From Brachynemurus nebulosus (taxonomy: Eukaryota > Arthropoda > Insecta > Neuroptera > Myrmeleontidae), in contig JAPWDM010000006.1 of the NCBI GenBank assembly GCA_035578155.1, forward strand, positions 12,106,305-12,170,304: 64,000 nt of DNA, given 5' to 3'. How positions within the stretch are numbered: position 1 is the stretch's first letter; each line of letters starts with the position of its first letter. Positions 25,031-39,931 of the stretch are shown one piece after another. The notes under the pieces are model-generated. The model was not told the origin of the DNA. It ran no database searches and saw nothing but the letters and a program-made list of their open reading frames with translations. Both the position numbers and the translations under genes were made by a program.

Positions 25031-26886
25031 ATTGATTTAAGCTTTTGAAAAACATTAAAAGTGAGCAGAAAGTGAGTACCTAATAAAAATTATCGATGGG
25101 AAATCCCATCGGGTATACGGTTAGTCGTAAATAAAATACTGATGATCCTTATTTTCATTTTTACCAAAATTTCGTACCTAAAACCACTCGAAAAAAAATC
25201 TTTGTCGAATAAATCATATTTCCAAACAGGAATTTCGTTATTTCAACAGTAAAAATCAAAAATTGAGGAAAAAAAATGGCGCTTACAAACGTTTACGAAT
25301 ATTTTAATAGGGACGGTAGGAACCCTGGTAGTCCACAAGTAGATGGGAAGTTTCTAGAAGCTGTACAAACAGTTCTAAAGACTGTACTAACAGCGATATT
25401 CTTAAATTGGTTGTGATTTTCTTTACGGACTTTTGGGATGTAAATTTATTAATTTTATATAATGATTCGTTTATAATAATATTTCATACACATATGACTC
25501 GATAAATCGATCGCAAAGTAAATTATCGAATTGTACTCCAGCCTCATCACAACTTTTGTGAACATTATTTTTTTTCTATAATGTACATTTACGTTCAACT
25601 TAGAAGTTTATAAATACCGTATAAAATGGTGAAAAAATTATATTTATCAAAACACATTTTTATGGAAATAAAATTGATTAAATATGAAATTCAACAAAAA
25701 AAAAATCCATTTATTTTACTAACTTAATTATTTTGAACAGATCAAATTTTCTTCTTTTGTATTTCCTTACTCAGCATGAAAACATTTTTTTTTTTTGTTG
25801 ATTTAATATTTGTTCCACATAAGTTATAGTTTTGAAAGATTTTTGGATATAGATTAATTCATTGATATTTGAGTAAGTTGAGGATGTACTTTTCAATTTT
25901 GGACTTAAAATAACAAATAATCGAATATTTTTAATCGAATTTTAGTAATTTTATTTTAAAAACAGAAATTTATATCAAAATTTTATGTCAAACATACTAA
26001 ATAATTGAACTTGAAACAAATTCTTTAAAAAAGAATCTTGAATATTTAATGTATTTAGCATAATTACACAAATTTTTTTTTGAAAAGTTCCTTTATATTT
26101 AGTAATAATTCAATAAATTTATTTGTTGTAGAAAACACGTGCCCTTCTTCACAAATCAACACAAAATGTACTTCTATGAATGCGGAATATTTCTCTATCT
26201 ATCAAAAAAATCAAATTTTGAATCTTGCAAAGAAATCTGTTGTGTATTATTGTCAAACTACACAGCTTGCTACGCACCAATTTAAAGATCCTTTTGTGCT
26301 GATATCAAAATAAAATTTTAAAATTATTTTAAATTTATTTAAACAGCTTCAATTTCAGTTTAAAAGTTGGCTCGTGTCCGGACCCCTGGTTACAGAGATT
26401 CGAAAATTCAGATGGTGGAAGCGCTGCGACATACATAGACACTTGTATTAACACCATATTGTAAATTTTTTGTAAAATACTCCCATGCTATTTTATACAT
26501 ACTTAAAATAAAATATAATACAATATATGAATATATGCATGTATAAAAATTTACATATAAGCACATTTATAAATAAGGTTTACATACAATTCACACCACT
26601 CGGGAGTAGGTATGTGCTCCAAGTTGAGTAAAGTTGAATAAAATTGAGTAAATAATGTTGCTTTCAATAACATTATAAATATTTCAATAAAACCAAATTG
26701 CCATCATTAAATTACATTGCTACATACATGCAGGCGAACAAACAAAACACAAACATCATAGTAGGGGATAGTGGGGCATGTATAATATTTTCGGGGGACA
26801 CTGTATAAAAATCGAATTATTGTAATATACAATTTAAATTATGGCTTCAGTGATGACATTTGAAATTTTTTATATTTTTTATACAC
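25031..26886. other. Noncoding AT-rich DNA, no gene seen
   Basis: One open frame of 77 codons at 26080-26313 has no recognisable domain. No RNA gene or clear repeat. Confidence 0.5.
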
Positions 26887-26888
26887 TA

Positions 26889-27750
26889 CCGTAAAACCGT
26901 CTAGACCCGGACACTTTATTACATTTTTTGGTATAGTGTTATGTTTATACATGTTTTCTTCATAGATATCACCAATAAAAATATTACCATTAGAAAGAGC
27001 GTATATAATTTGTTATATCCCTGACACATTTGTTTCATTATAAGTAAAAATAAAAAAAATAAAAGATAATTAGTAAGTGTCCGGGTCTACACCCCAAATC
27101 CGTCTTAACCCGGACACTTACTTAAATAATGTAATAACATGCAAACTAACCTCACCCGTCGGGTTTAGGACAGTGTTTTATATCGTCTGATGTCTTTGAA
27201 CCTGTCAAAGACTTCAAAATATTTTGTGGAAAGGGAGAGGGGGCAATGTATAGTATGCCTTTCTATAAAGTAAACATACGATATGACACCAGAAGGAGGC
27301 ATAAACCGCGAAATGGGGGGAGGGGGGAATATTAACGTACGGGCAGTTGGAGTTACAATTGGTGCTAATCGCGGCCATAGTGTAATAAACTGATGTGTCC
27401 GGGTCTAAACGGATATACATATATAGTATGTATTTTTTTATATATACAACGAATATAACTTCAAACATCATTAAATGATGCGCGATAAAATTCTGAACAC
27501 ATACATGTCAAAACTAAAACAATATAACAATTATGACGAAAATTACATGTTTAAGTTAGACACACATTTTCTTGTAAAATGAGATAGTAAATGTTGAAAT
27601 CCGTAGTTTTTATTGGTACCTACAGCTGTTTAGAGGATGTTTCTCGCTCTCTAATGACGTCAAGAACAAATGTTTATTGTTGCAGGTTAATGTAGAAATT
27701 AATTAATTTGAAGATTGGTGCAAAGTGTCCGGGTCTAGACGGTTTTACGG
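26889..27750. mobile_element. TA-flanked MITE (Tc1/mariner-like) with internal copies of its end motif
   Basis: Perfect 29-bp terminal inverted repeats at 26889-26917 and 27722-27750 begin CCGTAAAACCGTCTAGACCC. The dinucleotide TA flanks both ends (26887-26888, 27751-27752), as expected for the Tc1/mariner superfamily. The core GTGTCCGGGTCTA of the ends recurs inside near 27076, 27104-27120 (inverted) and 27393. There is no transposase frame, so it is non-autonomous. Confidence 0.85.
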
Positions 27751-27752
27751 TA

Positions 27753-30700
27753 CTTGTATAGTTGTATATATGATTTATATATATGATTTTTGTCGCAAAT
27801 TGCATGTAAATGTACAAGCTTTATTTGATATAGCTTCTAACTCCACCATCAGAGTCGCATGCGTCGTAATTCTTTCGTTTCCATTATTGCCTAGGTGCAA
27901 ATTTGACGCGGCCTGTAAAGATACAATGCATGTATAACAATTTAAATAGAATTTGAGTGTATAAATTGATTTACCCGGATGTCCCCTATTTGTTTTCCAA
28001 ACACATTTACATACAATTTAGTTACGTTCACTAGTAACAATTTTATTAAATGGAAAATTGGGGGAAATATCGCTATACACCGTATACACTGAACCTACCC
28101 TATAAAGTTTCTGTTTTTTACCCCCCGTTCGTTCAACCGAACAATGTGTCGTCTTTTACTATGTAAATTTTTTTTTTATATTTCAAAATCGTCTATTTCT
28201 CGTCTCGTTAAGTGGTTCAAAGTCTGAACGCGAGTGTAATAACTTGTTTATATGCATTATTAAATAACGAGGATACATCAAACACCATTTTTAAAGAGTA
28301 CAAAATCAAAATTATTAAGTGCCGCACTGATAGAGACAGTTAATTTACTTTCGGAAATCGGTGCCGCATTTGGGACACCCTGTACGTGAGTATCTCTCAA
28401 GTACTTTTTCAAGTATTTGAAAGTACTAAATATACTATTTAATCATTAAAATATTGTGACATTTTTTTTTTAAAATAGATTTTTTTTTTTTTTGAAAACA
28501 TGAAATCTTTTTTCTGAAAAAAGATGTTTAGTAAACAATAACCGTCAAACAAAACCTACTTATGTGCCTTGACCCTATACATACAATTGGGGTCTTTACT
28601 GTACAACAATAATAGATAACAAATAATAAAGTAGCCTTATTATTTTCAAGTACTTCAGCAAAAAAATGTGTATATTGTAAATGCGATAATACCGTTTTTG
28701 AATTGAGGTGTTAATACCTTTAATGCTGCTATTTTTATATTTTGTAAATACTTAACATTGTCTATTTCAAGTATCTATTGTGCTTACCCGGCATTTTCAA
28801 AATTGGGCTAATATGTTTCCGAAATATATTCCGACAGAGAAATTATTTATTTCAAATCAATTTCCATGGGTCATTCAGTAGGTACTCAAATAAGTGATTC
28901 GGTAGTAGTTTTGTTCCTATAATGATCCTAATATTATTATGTCAAAATATCAATTTTAGTAGACCCAGATGACAATATCATTTTTTAAATCAGTCTTGAT
29001 GAAAGTGATTTAAATTACTGCAACTGATTGAATTCAGGCTAAATTTGGTGTTTGCTATAAAAATAACAAAATCCCTGGTTAAACCAAATTTTTCCTCAAA
29101 AGTTTTACAAGCAAAAAAAACAAAACCATAACACCTTACCTCGACGCTATTTTCCATTTTCCCACGTTTACTTTTTCTACAACCAGTGCTATAACCTCGG
29201 CTTCACCCCCAACTTTAGTTGGATCTGCTGGATTTGACAGAAGTCTTTTTTTCTAGAGATCGTACATCCTTAACTTTGAAAATCTACATAATATGTAATT
29301 CACTTTCAGCTTCTAAAAATTGAAAAATTTTAGTAAACTTAAACTTACCATACCTCCTTTCAGTATTCGCGCTTGAAATTTATCACTAAATGAACTTAAC
29401 GAATTTAATCATTAAAAACTAATTTAAATAATAATTATGATAATCCATGATCCCGTAGAAAAAACCACATATTTAGGTCCCTGTATACAACAAAAAACAA
29501 CGATCGTATATAACCTATAATTTAGGCGCCTCATCGCCTCGTTTGTTACAAAATCCCCAGAAAAAAAATGTCCCGCTGCGTAATTATCACTTATTATTTT
29601 CAATAAAGTTTACAAAAATATTATTCCATTTGAATGGGTTTCGTCCCTGTATGAATGAATATATGTATTGTTAATAATGTTAATATACACAAATAAGCTA
29701 TTGTTAATCTTAGCTTTAAATACTCGTTTATATTTGCTAATGAAGTTTAAAAATATATTATATTCAAAAGACCGCTAAAAGAGGGCATTCATTGTTGAAA
29801 AGATCTAATTTTGAAAAAGAAGAAAAAAACAGTTGTACAAAAAAAAAGCGGTCAAACTTGCGAATTCAGTTTTTTCTAAAAAAAAATTTTGTAAGATTCT
29901 TTTTAAGACATTTCGGTAAAGTGTGAGTGGTACCCGCGCATCAAGGATTGCGTACATTGTTGAAAACGAGGCGGGCATACAGCTTCCTCGTACTCGTAAC
30001 GTACTTTTTATCCAATCTTTAAAGTGATTTTGTGCTTAAATTGCATCCTATTTTGAAACCAGATTAACTTCAAGATAAGAATATTGTAACTTACGAAAAG
30101 ACTGCGCAGCTTTTTTTTTTAACATCAAATCGATCCGTAAAAAAAATCAAAAAAAGCAATAGAATCCCAAAGGAGTCCATAGCCCATTCCATGCATCCAG
30201 TATCAATATACTTTGCATTTATGCATGTACAGTAACTCTCATTACGCTGAGTGAAATTTATAGGGGACCATATATGCTTGAACGCCTAAACACACTCAAA
30301 ATTTGAGCATTCGGAAACAAAACTGCATTAATTTTTGACTCTTTCAACAAAAATGATCGAATGGTTGCGAGGTTATGCAACTTGATGGAATCTTCGGACA
30401 CACAGACGGACAGACAAATGGATCGACCGACAGACGGACACGAAACCAAAATTGTTTAGGAGGCTCAAAAACGTCAAATGTTAGTGAAAATGTTCATTTA
30501 CGAAGGAAAAATTCATAATTTCACTATGGCTAGATACGAACAAACGGCTTTTATCAGCGTACCTACCAAATTTCAATTCGATATCAATATAGTAATTACC
30601 TACTGAAAAAAATCCTTTTTATAGGTCCGAAGACATTCGTCAATCTTCGGACCTATTATAATTTCGTTCAAATTCTTGCTATTCTTGAAACATCAGTAGC

Positions 30701-33439
30701 GCATACAGTAAAAATCCACTTGTCGCATACTCCAAGAAGTGTGACATCGACATTAAGTGAGGGGAGAGTCCATACCTTGTTTACTCACGTACACTGCTTC
30801 TTAAGTATAAGTGTGTGTGTGTCTACACAACGTATTCGCCTTAGTCATAGACGGTCATGTATCGTCATATTGTATGCTTATCTTAAAGTATTATTAATTT
30901 ACCTACGCATGTTATATTACAGGTCTTAAATCGATTCTTATAATTGTTATACATTGTTGACTTTAATGTAATTTATTATTTTTCGTTATTATTAAAAAAC
31001 ATAATATTTGTTATTATTTTTTATTTAAATTGAGTTTCATTATATTTATTTAATAGAGTTCAACGTATTATTATTATCATTATCATTATTTTAATAAAAA
31101 AGTAGTTTCTATCTTTTGATTTGATATTTTGTAGTTGCAAAATTTGTTGCCATAATATTTTCTTTAAAAAAATATAACAAAAAACACAATTTAAAAAGTG
31201 AAAATAGTGACAATTTTTACATTACTTTTTCAAAATTTTTAATGCAAACATGGCTGACTATGCTTCAATTTTAATTTTAAAGTTTGGGGTATCCTAGAAA
31301 AAGAACTATACATTGGCATTTTACATGCTATTTATAATATTTGTCTCTTTTTAACGTGTACGTATTATCTTTCGTACGTAATATAAATTACTGGTCCTTT
31401 CATTTCTAATTGTCTATGGTCAAACATATTCATCTATTTCTTTAATAAAACGTAAAATTGAACTTAAATGCTTTATATACTTTATCCCAAAAATTGAGAA
31501 ACAGTAATCACTGAGGACCTATATTTAATGCGTGTCAAACACGCTCTTGACGACTTTTTTTACTTTTTAGATATACGGAACCAACTAAAACTGATTATTT
31601 AGAGTGTGTAAGATCTAAATTATTAACTACTGCTTAACAACAGTGTTTTCAATAAGAAAATTTATAAACAACCTCTATTATAAAATTATCCGTGATCGAA
31701 CAATATTCATAATTCTACATGGCTCATAATTCTAATCATAATACAATATAATATTTAAATATTTATATATTTACCGCGACACAAAAAGCCCTAATTTTTT
31801 TTGTGTATGTGTTCAGCTTCTTGGATACGCACAACATATGCTTTTCCACATAATAGTGCGGTGTGCCCAAAAGGATTATCTTCGCATGAATGATCATTTT
31901 CACACTACGAAATAATAAAGCCAATAACAACGATTTAATGTACTGTTTATCGGGGTGGGGGTGGCGGAGGGGTTGAAAAGCGAAGGGACGAAGCAAAAAT
32001 TGCAGTTATTAAGAGTTCATTAGTTATTTTTCTATATTTGTGAGGGAAATTATTAAAGATAAAAAAAATTATAATTCAATTTTTATAATTTGTATGTTCA
32101 TAGTTCAATCGTATTCGATTATACGTAATTTGAGGACTACCTCTACTTAAATTATACGTAGTTTGTGCTCGATTAGACGTAGGCCATTACGAATTTTAAA
32201 GGTCACGAATTTTTTCCAAATCTACCCCAACCAAAAAAAACATTATCCATGTTAAAATAACTAAAGAATCAACTTTTATGTCCAATAAAATAATAATTAC
32301 TATGAAATGAAAAGTCATTAATTTTATATTAATTTTGATAATTTATTAATATAAAATAAATTTTTACTTACCCATAGTTGAATTATTAAACATTTATAAT
32401 AAATAATAACATAATTAATAGATTATAATTAATTAATCATCATTTTATTTGTGAAATAATTAAACAAAATTATTTTCTAGTTGAATAATCTTGAATTGTT
32501 TGGTGGATGATTAGACTGGAAAATTAGTATAAATATTTAGACCATTTTGTGTATAATTTCATTGTTTATTTATTGTTATAATTTTATTATTGAAGTAAAT
32601 TAAAATTCTTAATAATAAAATCACTAACAATACATTACACATATATAATAATTAAAATATTAATAATGGATTTATTGATAATTTTAAAAAATTCTAAATA
32701 GCATATTTTCAGTATATTAACTAAATATATTTCGATAAAACTTTTTTTTAAATTTGTTTTTTGTACTTCCACCATTATTACAATGTTGTATAAGTATCAA
32801 ATTTTGACTCTTTAGTTAGTTTAATAATAATGAAGTCACAAGAAAAAAAAATGTGTTAGTGCCGTTCGTGAGTGCCGTTAGCACTTTAGGTCTTTGTATT
32901 TGTGTATATTATTACAATATGATCAAGGAAATTCGTTTTCTAACAATAGTAAATTAAAAAATTGTACCGAATAAATTTTTAATAATTTTAAAAACTATTA
33001 ACTGAGATTTGGACATTTTCGTTCTTAAAATTTAAGTGTTTGTTTATAGAATACTAAAATTCTATACAATGAAGTCTATAAAACTGAATCAAGCTATTTG
33101 AACAACATTTATTCCAACATGATCCTGACTTAACACAGCCTTTTGTAAATCCAATTTACCTTTTTTTTTTTTAAAGAATAAATTAAAATTTTTTTCTAAG
33201 AAAGAACGTTTTGTGGAAACTTATAATTCACTTCCAGACATTTAAAAATTTAACCTAAAACTAAAAGACGACATTAAATTACAAAATTGTTTTTCTCAAG
33301 CCATAAACTTTATAGAAATCTTCTGATTTAAGGTATAATTTTGAGTGGTATAAACTTTTCCATTTTCTATAAAAATTAATTTTTATTATAGGTACGTAAT
33401 TACTTTTAAAAATGTAAATAGAAGTTTTTTAATCGATTT
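27753..33439. other. Noncoding AT-rich DNA, no gene seen
   Basis: No gene recognised in nearly 6 kb. A perfect 13-bp stem with a 10-nt loop lies at 30621-30656 (ATAGGTCCGAAGA and its complement). 32300-32740 is exceptionally AT-rich. A GACA/GACGGACA-rich stretch lies at 30395-30440. Confidence 0.5.
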
Positions 33440-33561
33440 TTAGCGAATTTCCAGAATGGAAATTCAGCTATTACAGTAGGTCTCATGACGCGACTTGTGC
33501 CCGGGACTATGGCACAAATTTGTTTTGAGGTCCCTAGAAACCGAAAATAATATTCACTAAA

Positions 33562-34650
<1,089 letters not shown>

Positions 34651-34999
34651 TTATGTATTTATGTATCAGCACGATAACTCTCGAACGAAATGTCCTAAGT
34701 TTACGAAATTTGGTGACAACGTTGGAAGTCCAAAAATCTTGAATGATTTCTTCAGCCAGACACGTTGGATGCCAGAAACATGGTTTTTGTTCTTGCAAAA
34801 AATTAGTTTTTTGCCAAAATTTCCACTTATTCAAAAATTTTTGCCAAATTTTTTTACACCATTTAAAAGAGGAGAAAAAGTTACATAAAAAAGCTCTTTA
34901 AACTATTATTCTATGTCAACTAGTTTCCGAGAAAAACTAACTTTTATAAACGGAAATTCGCCATGTTATGCAGGATGCTGCGACAGGGGTATTTTTTTA

Positions 35000-37900
35000 T
35001 TAAATTTAAAAAACTTTCTGTTACATTTCAGGAAAAAGCAACCATCAATTTAGTTCATATCGTGGATAAAATTAATTACCGTTAATATAGTTTTAGGATG
35101 AGAGTTTTTACTGTACGGATATATTTTTAACACCCTGTAAATTTGATAACGTGTATGTTTTTATAATACATATTATTCATATGCTATTATAAAAAGCACG
35201 GGTGGTTAATCCATATTATATAAAAATTGAATTATTATCAGATTTGATGATGTGCTTCTAAATAGATTGCGTATACAATATACATACATACATATTTTTT
35301 CAAAACAGACTAAATGTTATTTAATTATGGGATATGTCAGGATACATCGGCAATACAATGGGAGTGAATAATAAAGCAATGTTGGCTTCATACTTCATCC
35401 ATACGTCATGCTTATAATATATTACAGTCATCATTTTGCTTGCTTCAGTGACTCTTTATTGATATTTAGTAAATGAATACAGTCATAATGTATATTTATG
35501 ACCTCTATTTTATATGAGTATAAAACAATTTAAAAAGTTATCGGTCATAAAAAATTATTAAAAAAATTAGCACCAAAAATTGATAATAAAATGATAAGAC
35601 TTGGAAAAATTGCACATTCACCTAATTCAAAACCAAAAAAATTACCAAAAACAATCAAAAATTGTATTTAAAAAGGAAAATCGGTCAAATTGTTTCATGA
35701 GAAAACCAGAAAAAAAAAACAAATAATGAAATTGTTAAAAACACCACTATTATTTTATAAACTTTATGATTATCAAACAAATCGTAAGTTGGTCGTATTG
35801 ACCGAAACAAGTATATTGTTAAATTTGTGCTTCAATAAGTTTTCTTGAGCCAATTTACGCAATCCCCAGAACTAAAATCAAGTTTTCTATACTTCGCTGG
35901 TAAATTTCAAATTTTTACATTGAATAGTTTTGTTTTTGAAATAGTGAAAGAATTCGATGATCCATTCCAGTGATAAAAAATCAACCACCATCTATTTAAA
36001 ACCGAAGATAAGAATAGATGATATATTTCAATTTAGGTATTTGTATTGTAATCTTTTGTAATTCTGTCTAATGTAAATTAAATTATTATGGTGGAAGCGC
36101 CGAGGAATACATTAATTTCAATATTAACAGAAACAATAATATATAAAATGACAAATTGTAGAAAAAATAATTATGCCATAGAAATAATGTGGAACACACA
36201 GAGTCACATTCAAACTTCCTTAATTATAAATATTTTAATCTTCACTTCTCGTACAGGAGTTTACAGAGGAGTTCCGGTGAGAGACGCTAGGGGGTGAGAT
36301 TTATATCCTGCAAATGAAGTAAGGATATTGTTTTTATACAATTATTTATCATGTAATTACAAATTTAAATATAACAATGTTAAATTAACAATCAAGTAAA
36401 TAAATAAGCCAAGCGGCAGCACAAGGCAGTAGAAACAGTTTTACTTAATTTTAATTTTCTTTTTATTTATTATTTACAACTATGAAATTCTGAATGAAAA
36501 ATACTCAGCATGACAAAATATTGAACAACCATTGCATCAGTTCACCAAATGATTGAATTTCGTTTAGATTTTCATCATTTTGGTTTTAGTATTTTCTTCG
36601 ACTTGATTTGCGTCATCTTGATTACAAAAAATAGTTGCGTCAGTTTCAAAATCTTGAAATTTTTGTTTGTTTTGATTTTTCACTAAAATTCTATAGGAAC
36701 TTCAATCAATTTCAAATCAACTCTCGACATCATCCCAATATAAAAAAGTTGATGCATAGGTCCTGCGTCCAAATATAGGCTACATTTTAAAAGTTAAATG
36801 TCCTGTGATACCGAAAAAGACTTCAAAATAAACAGCTGGACGAAACGTGATCAAATTTTACTCAAATATTATCGAGAACGTGGGAAAAAATTGACGTAAG
36901 GTTGAAAAATTATTTCTCAAAGTTCTAATACGGACTTAATGAGGTTAATATTATGGACGCAAGCACAAAAGACCTCCAGAAATTGTATTATTTACATAGT
37001 TACCAACCAAACGAAGTAATTATGTTTTTAAATGAGTGAGTGAGTAAACTTCTACCTATTAATATGATAGACAAAGATAAATGCAAATGTAGTTTGGTTC
37101 TTTTTGGTTTGCGTCCATAGTACTGTCTCCTGCAACTATTAATCTGTGGAAATATCCCAAGGTGTGAAAATTAGCTATACGTATTATTGTTGAGATTAAA
37201 ATTGTCCCCTCAGAATAGCTTCAAAATTTCAAATTTCGAAATAATTTAATTACCCATAAAAATTGCATAATATTATTGGCGTAAACTGAAAATAACCTAA
37301 CCTCAAAATGATTCTCAGACGATAACTCCAGAATCTATACATAAATATTTTGCTCAAATGTGTATTTTTGAGTACATGTTTGAGCAGTTGTATACCTAAT
37401 AATCTTCATCGCACCGTCGTTTACCTAACAAATATGCAGGTGTTTTAATTGCTTGCCTCTTTTCTCCAACATATTTTGCTCTTTTTTCTCCGTGCAGAAA
37501 AAAAAAAACTGTAAAAAAAATGGAACTTAATTACTGTTACACGATAATCATATTTTACGCTCTTAACAAAATGACGCTTTAATTAAGTTTTACAAGCTCA
37601 AGCACTTCGCAATCTTCTGTATTGCATATAGAATAGTTTTATAAATACTTATACCTGTGTTTCAAGGTACCCATGGTGGAGGATATGAAAACCGCTTGCC
37701 AAGAATACACTCTACAAATCAATATGCGACAATTTTTTGTAACTTTTCTTACAGAAATTTTTAATTTTACACAGACACTCAGGTCACAGAAATATTTGAC
37801 GGGAAAAAGAGCAATATATTTGAGTAATTGCTCATTAAATTTACATTTAGAAAGAAAAAAATTTATTTTTCGAATTACTTGTTCTTGTATATTATTTATC

Positions 37901-38933
37901 AATTAATCGTGACATATTTACAGGGGACGCAGAGCTCGAAGATGTAAATATTTCTAACAGGAATTTTGTCACGGTGATAGAAAAAATGAAGAGGTCACAT
38001 TCAAATAATTCGAATTCAACCAATTATCCAAATTCAAATCATTTTCCTTGAACTTAATTTGGAAAAAAAGAATTATTTTAATCTTATAACATTATGAAGT
38101 TTATTAAAATTTTTGAACTCGTAAATAACGAGGCACTCTTTTCCTATTTATCAAAATTAAGAACGTAGGACCACGAGAAAAAGATTTCTGGTGAATCAGT
38201 TACATTCCTAATATTGTGTTTGTAAATATTTACGAACATTCTACGCACTTGGGAGGCTACGTCCCTCAAGACCTTCTGACGTAGACGATTGTGGACTCAT
38301 AAACTATCTTGCAACAGTGGCAGTGCTTAAAAATTTACTAATAGCAGGAAAAAAATAGTAAGACCTAAGACCTAAATTCTTCTCTATTACTGATATCTAC
38401 ATTTGCGTATAAAAATTTCTTCGAAATTCTAAATTACAGTGTACACTAACTATTTATAAGTGAAAAATTAGTAGAATAGTACATTTTATGTACGTATTTA
38501 TACAGAAAATAAGATTATGACAAGATTGCCATGCAAATGTATTAATATTTTGTAATAAAATAAATGAACAACTCCTGTTATAGGACTGAAGCATCTAGCT
38601 CAAACACCTAGACACAGATAGAACAGTTAGAAATGATTTTTAGTAGTTGCTTTTCCCGTTTCTTAATAGTTTTCTAAATGTAAATAATTTCTTAGTCGAA
38701 CGTCACAACTAAATTAATGTTTAAAAGGAAATAAGTTTTCGATGAAAATTTTATTTAATAGTCACAACTAGAACTAGTCGCAATAAGGAAATTGAAATAG
38801 AAAAAATATGTGCCTTGAAATTCTCTATATTTTCCTAATAGTTTCCTTGTTTGTATTGCGAGGAAAATATCGAATAATTTAGAAAATGTGATAATTTTAT
38901 ATCGTTTTTTGACGTGTCATGCATGAAAAAACT
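35000..38933. other. Noncoding AT-rich DNA, no gene seen
   Basis: No recognisable coding frame, RNA gene or clear repeat. Frames at 36088-36297 and 37639-37906 show no domain. Confidence 0.5.
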
Positions 38934-39304
38934 GAGCTACGCGAAGTTAGCGTGGCGAAAATTTTTTTCTTTTTTGATGTTTTAATTTTTTCCTCCTAAT
39001 TAATTATATAATTAAATCAAAAAAGTATTTCGCGCTTCGATGGGGCAAATTTAAAAGTATTAGGAAAAAATATTTTGATGATTAAAAAACTTTTTTTACT
39101 GTTTTAATGCTAATTTATATATCAAAATGTTTAAATAATATATATAATGATAATTTATTATTGCTAAAAATACAGCTAACAATAAGGCAATTTTATATTC
39201 GGAAAGGGCATTCAAAGGGCAATTTTTTAAGCTATCACACGTTAATTTAGAAGTTGATTTAAAAAAGAAAAAAAAATTTTCAGGGTGCCAACGTCGCGTA
39301 GCTA
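38934..39304. mobile_element. Possible MITE with imperfect ~35-bp inverted ends
   Basis: GAGCTACGCGAAGTTAGCG at 38934 faces an imperfect complement ending CGTCGCGTAGCT at 39304; both are followed inwards by a run of A/T. About a quarter of the positions differ, so this is a weak call. Confidence 0.4.
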
Positions 39305-39777
39305 AAAAATTGTTACAAAGAAAGTGATTACTAGTTTTCCGGTTTGGGTTCTCTTAAAAAAAAAAAATAAATAAATAAAAAAAAAAAAAATGAGAAAAAT
39401 TGAAGATAAGTATGAAGAAGGCCTTTGATATAATTATCAGAAAATCGAAAAATTTACACAAGTAGGGTAAGAGACCCGATGACCGATCACTATTTTTAGC
39501 TGTATCATTAAATTAGCTTAAAAAAATTAAAAAATAAACAAAACACCCATTTTTTTTTCTTAATAAGTATGAAACCAAGTTTTTTTAATCCAATGGATAT
39601 GTTTTTAAGAAAATATAACCCAAAAATTTTGATTTATTAATGTTTTTGTTTTATAATTTGTTGACGTCTATGAAAAAACGGACAGAATATATTAACCTCC
39701 TTTGAAAGATCAATACACTGACCCCTATGAAAAATCGCGCATTAAGGTACATGACATACAGTACTACAAATCTTCTA
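39305..39777. other. Noncoding AT-rich DNA, no gene seen
   Basis: A-rich low-complexity sequence at 39355-39390; nothing else seen. Confidence 0.5.
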
Positions 39778-39931
39778 CTATCGAATATTTGAACCATTCT
39801 CTTCCAGCCACTTTGACACTCTATCCACTACTAGGTGAGGCTCTATGTCATAGAGTATTATCATAGAGTGACATCTAGTGAAACATAGAACGTCAAAGCA
39901 AAAGCCAAGAATGGTTTAAATATTCGATAAA
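39778..39931. repeat. Short imperfect inverted repeat
   Basis: TATCGAATATTTGAACCATTC near 39780 returns inverted as GAATGGTTTAAATATTCGAT near 39928. A second inner pair (CTCTATGTCATAGAGT) is itself palindromic. Possibly a small MITE remnant. Confidence 0.45.

Noticed and set aside
26080..26313. 77-codon open frame
   Set aside because: No recognisable domain, AT-rich codon use like the surroundings, no flanking splice or promoter signals.
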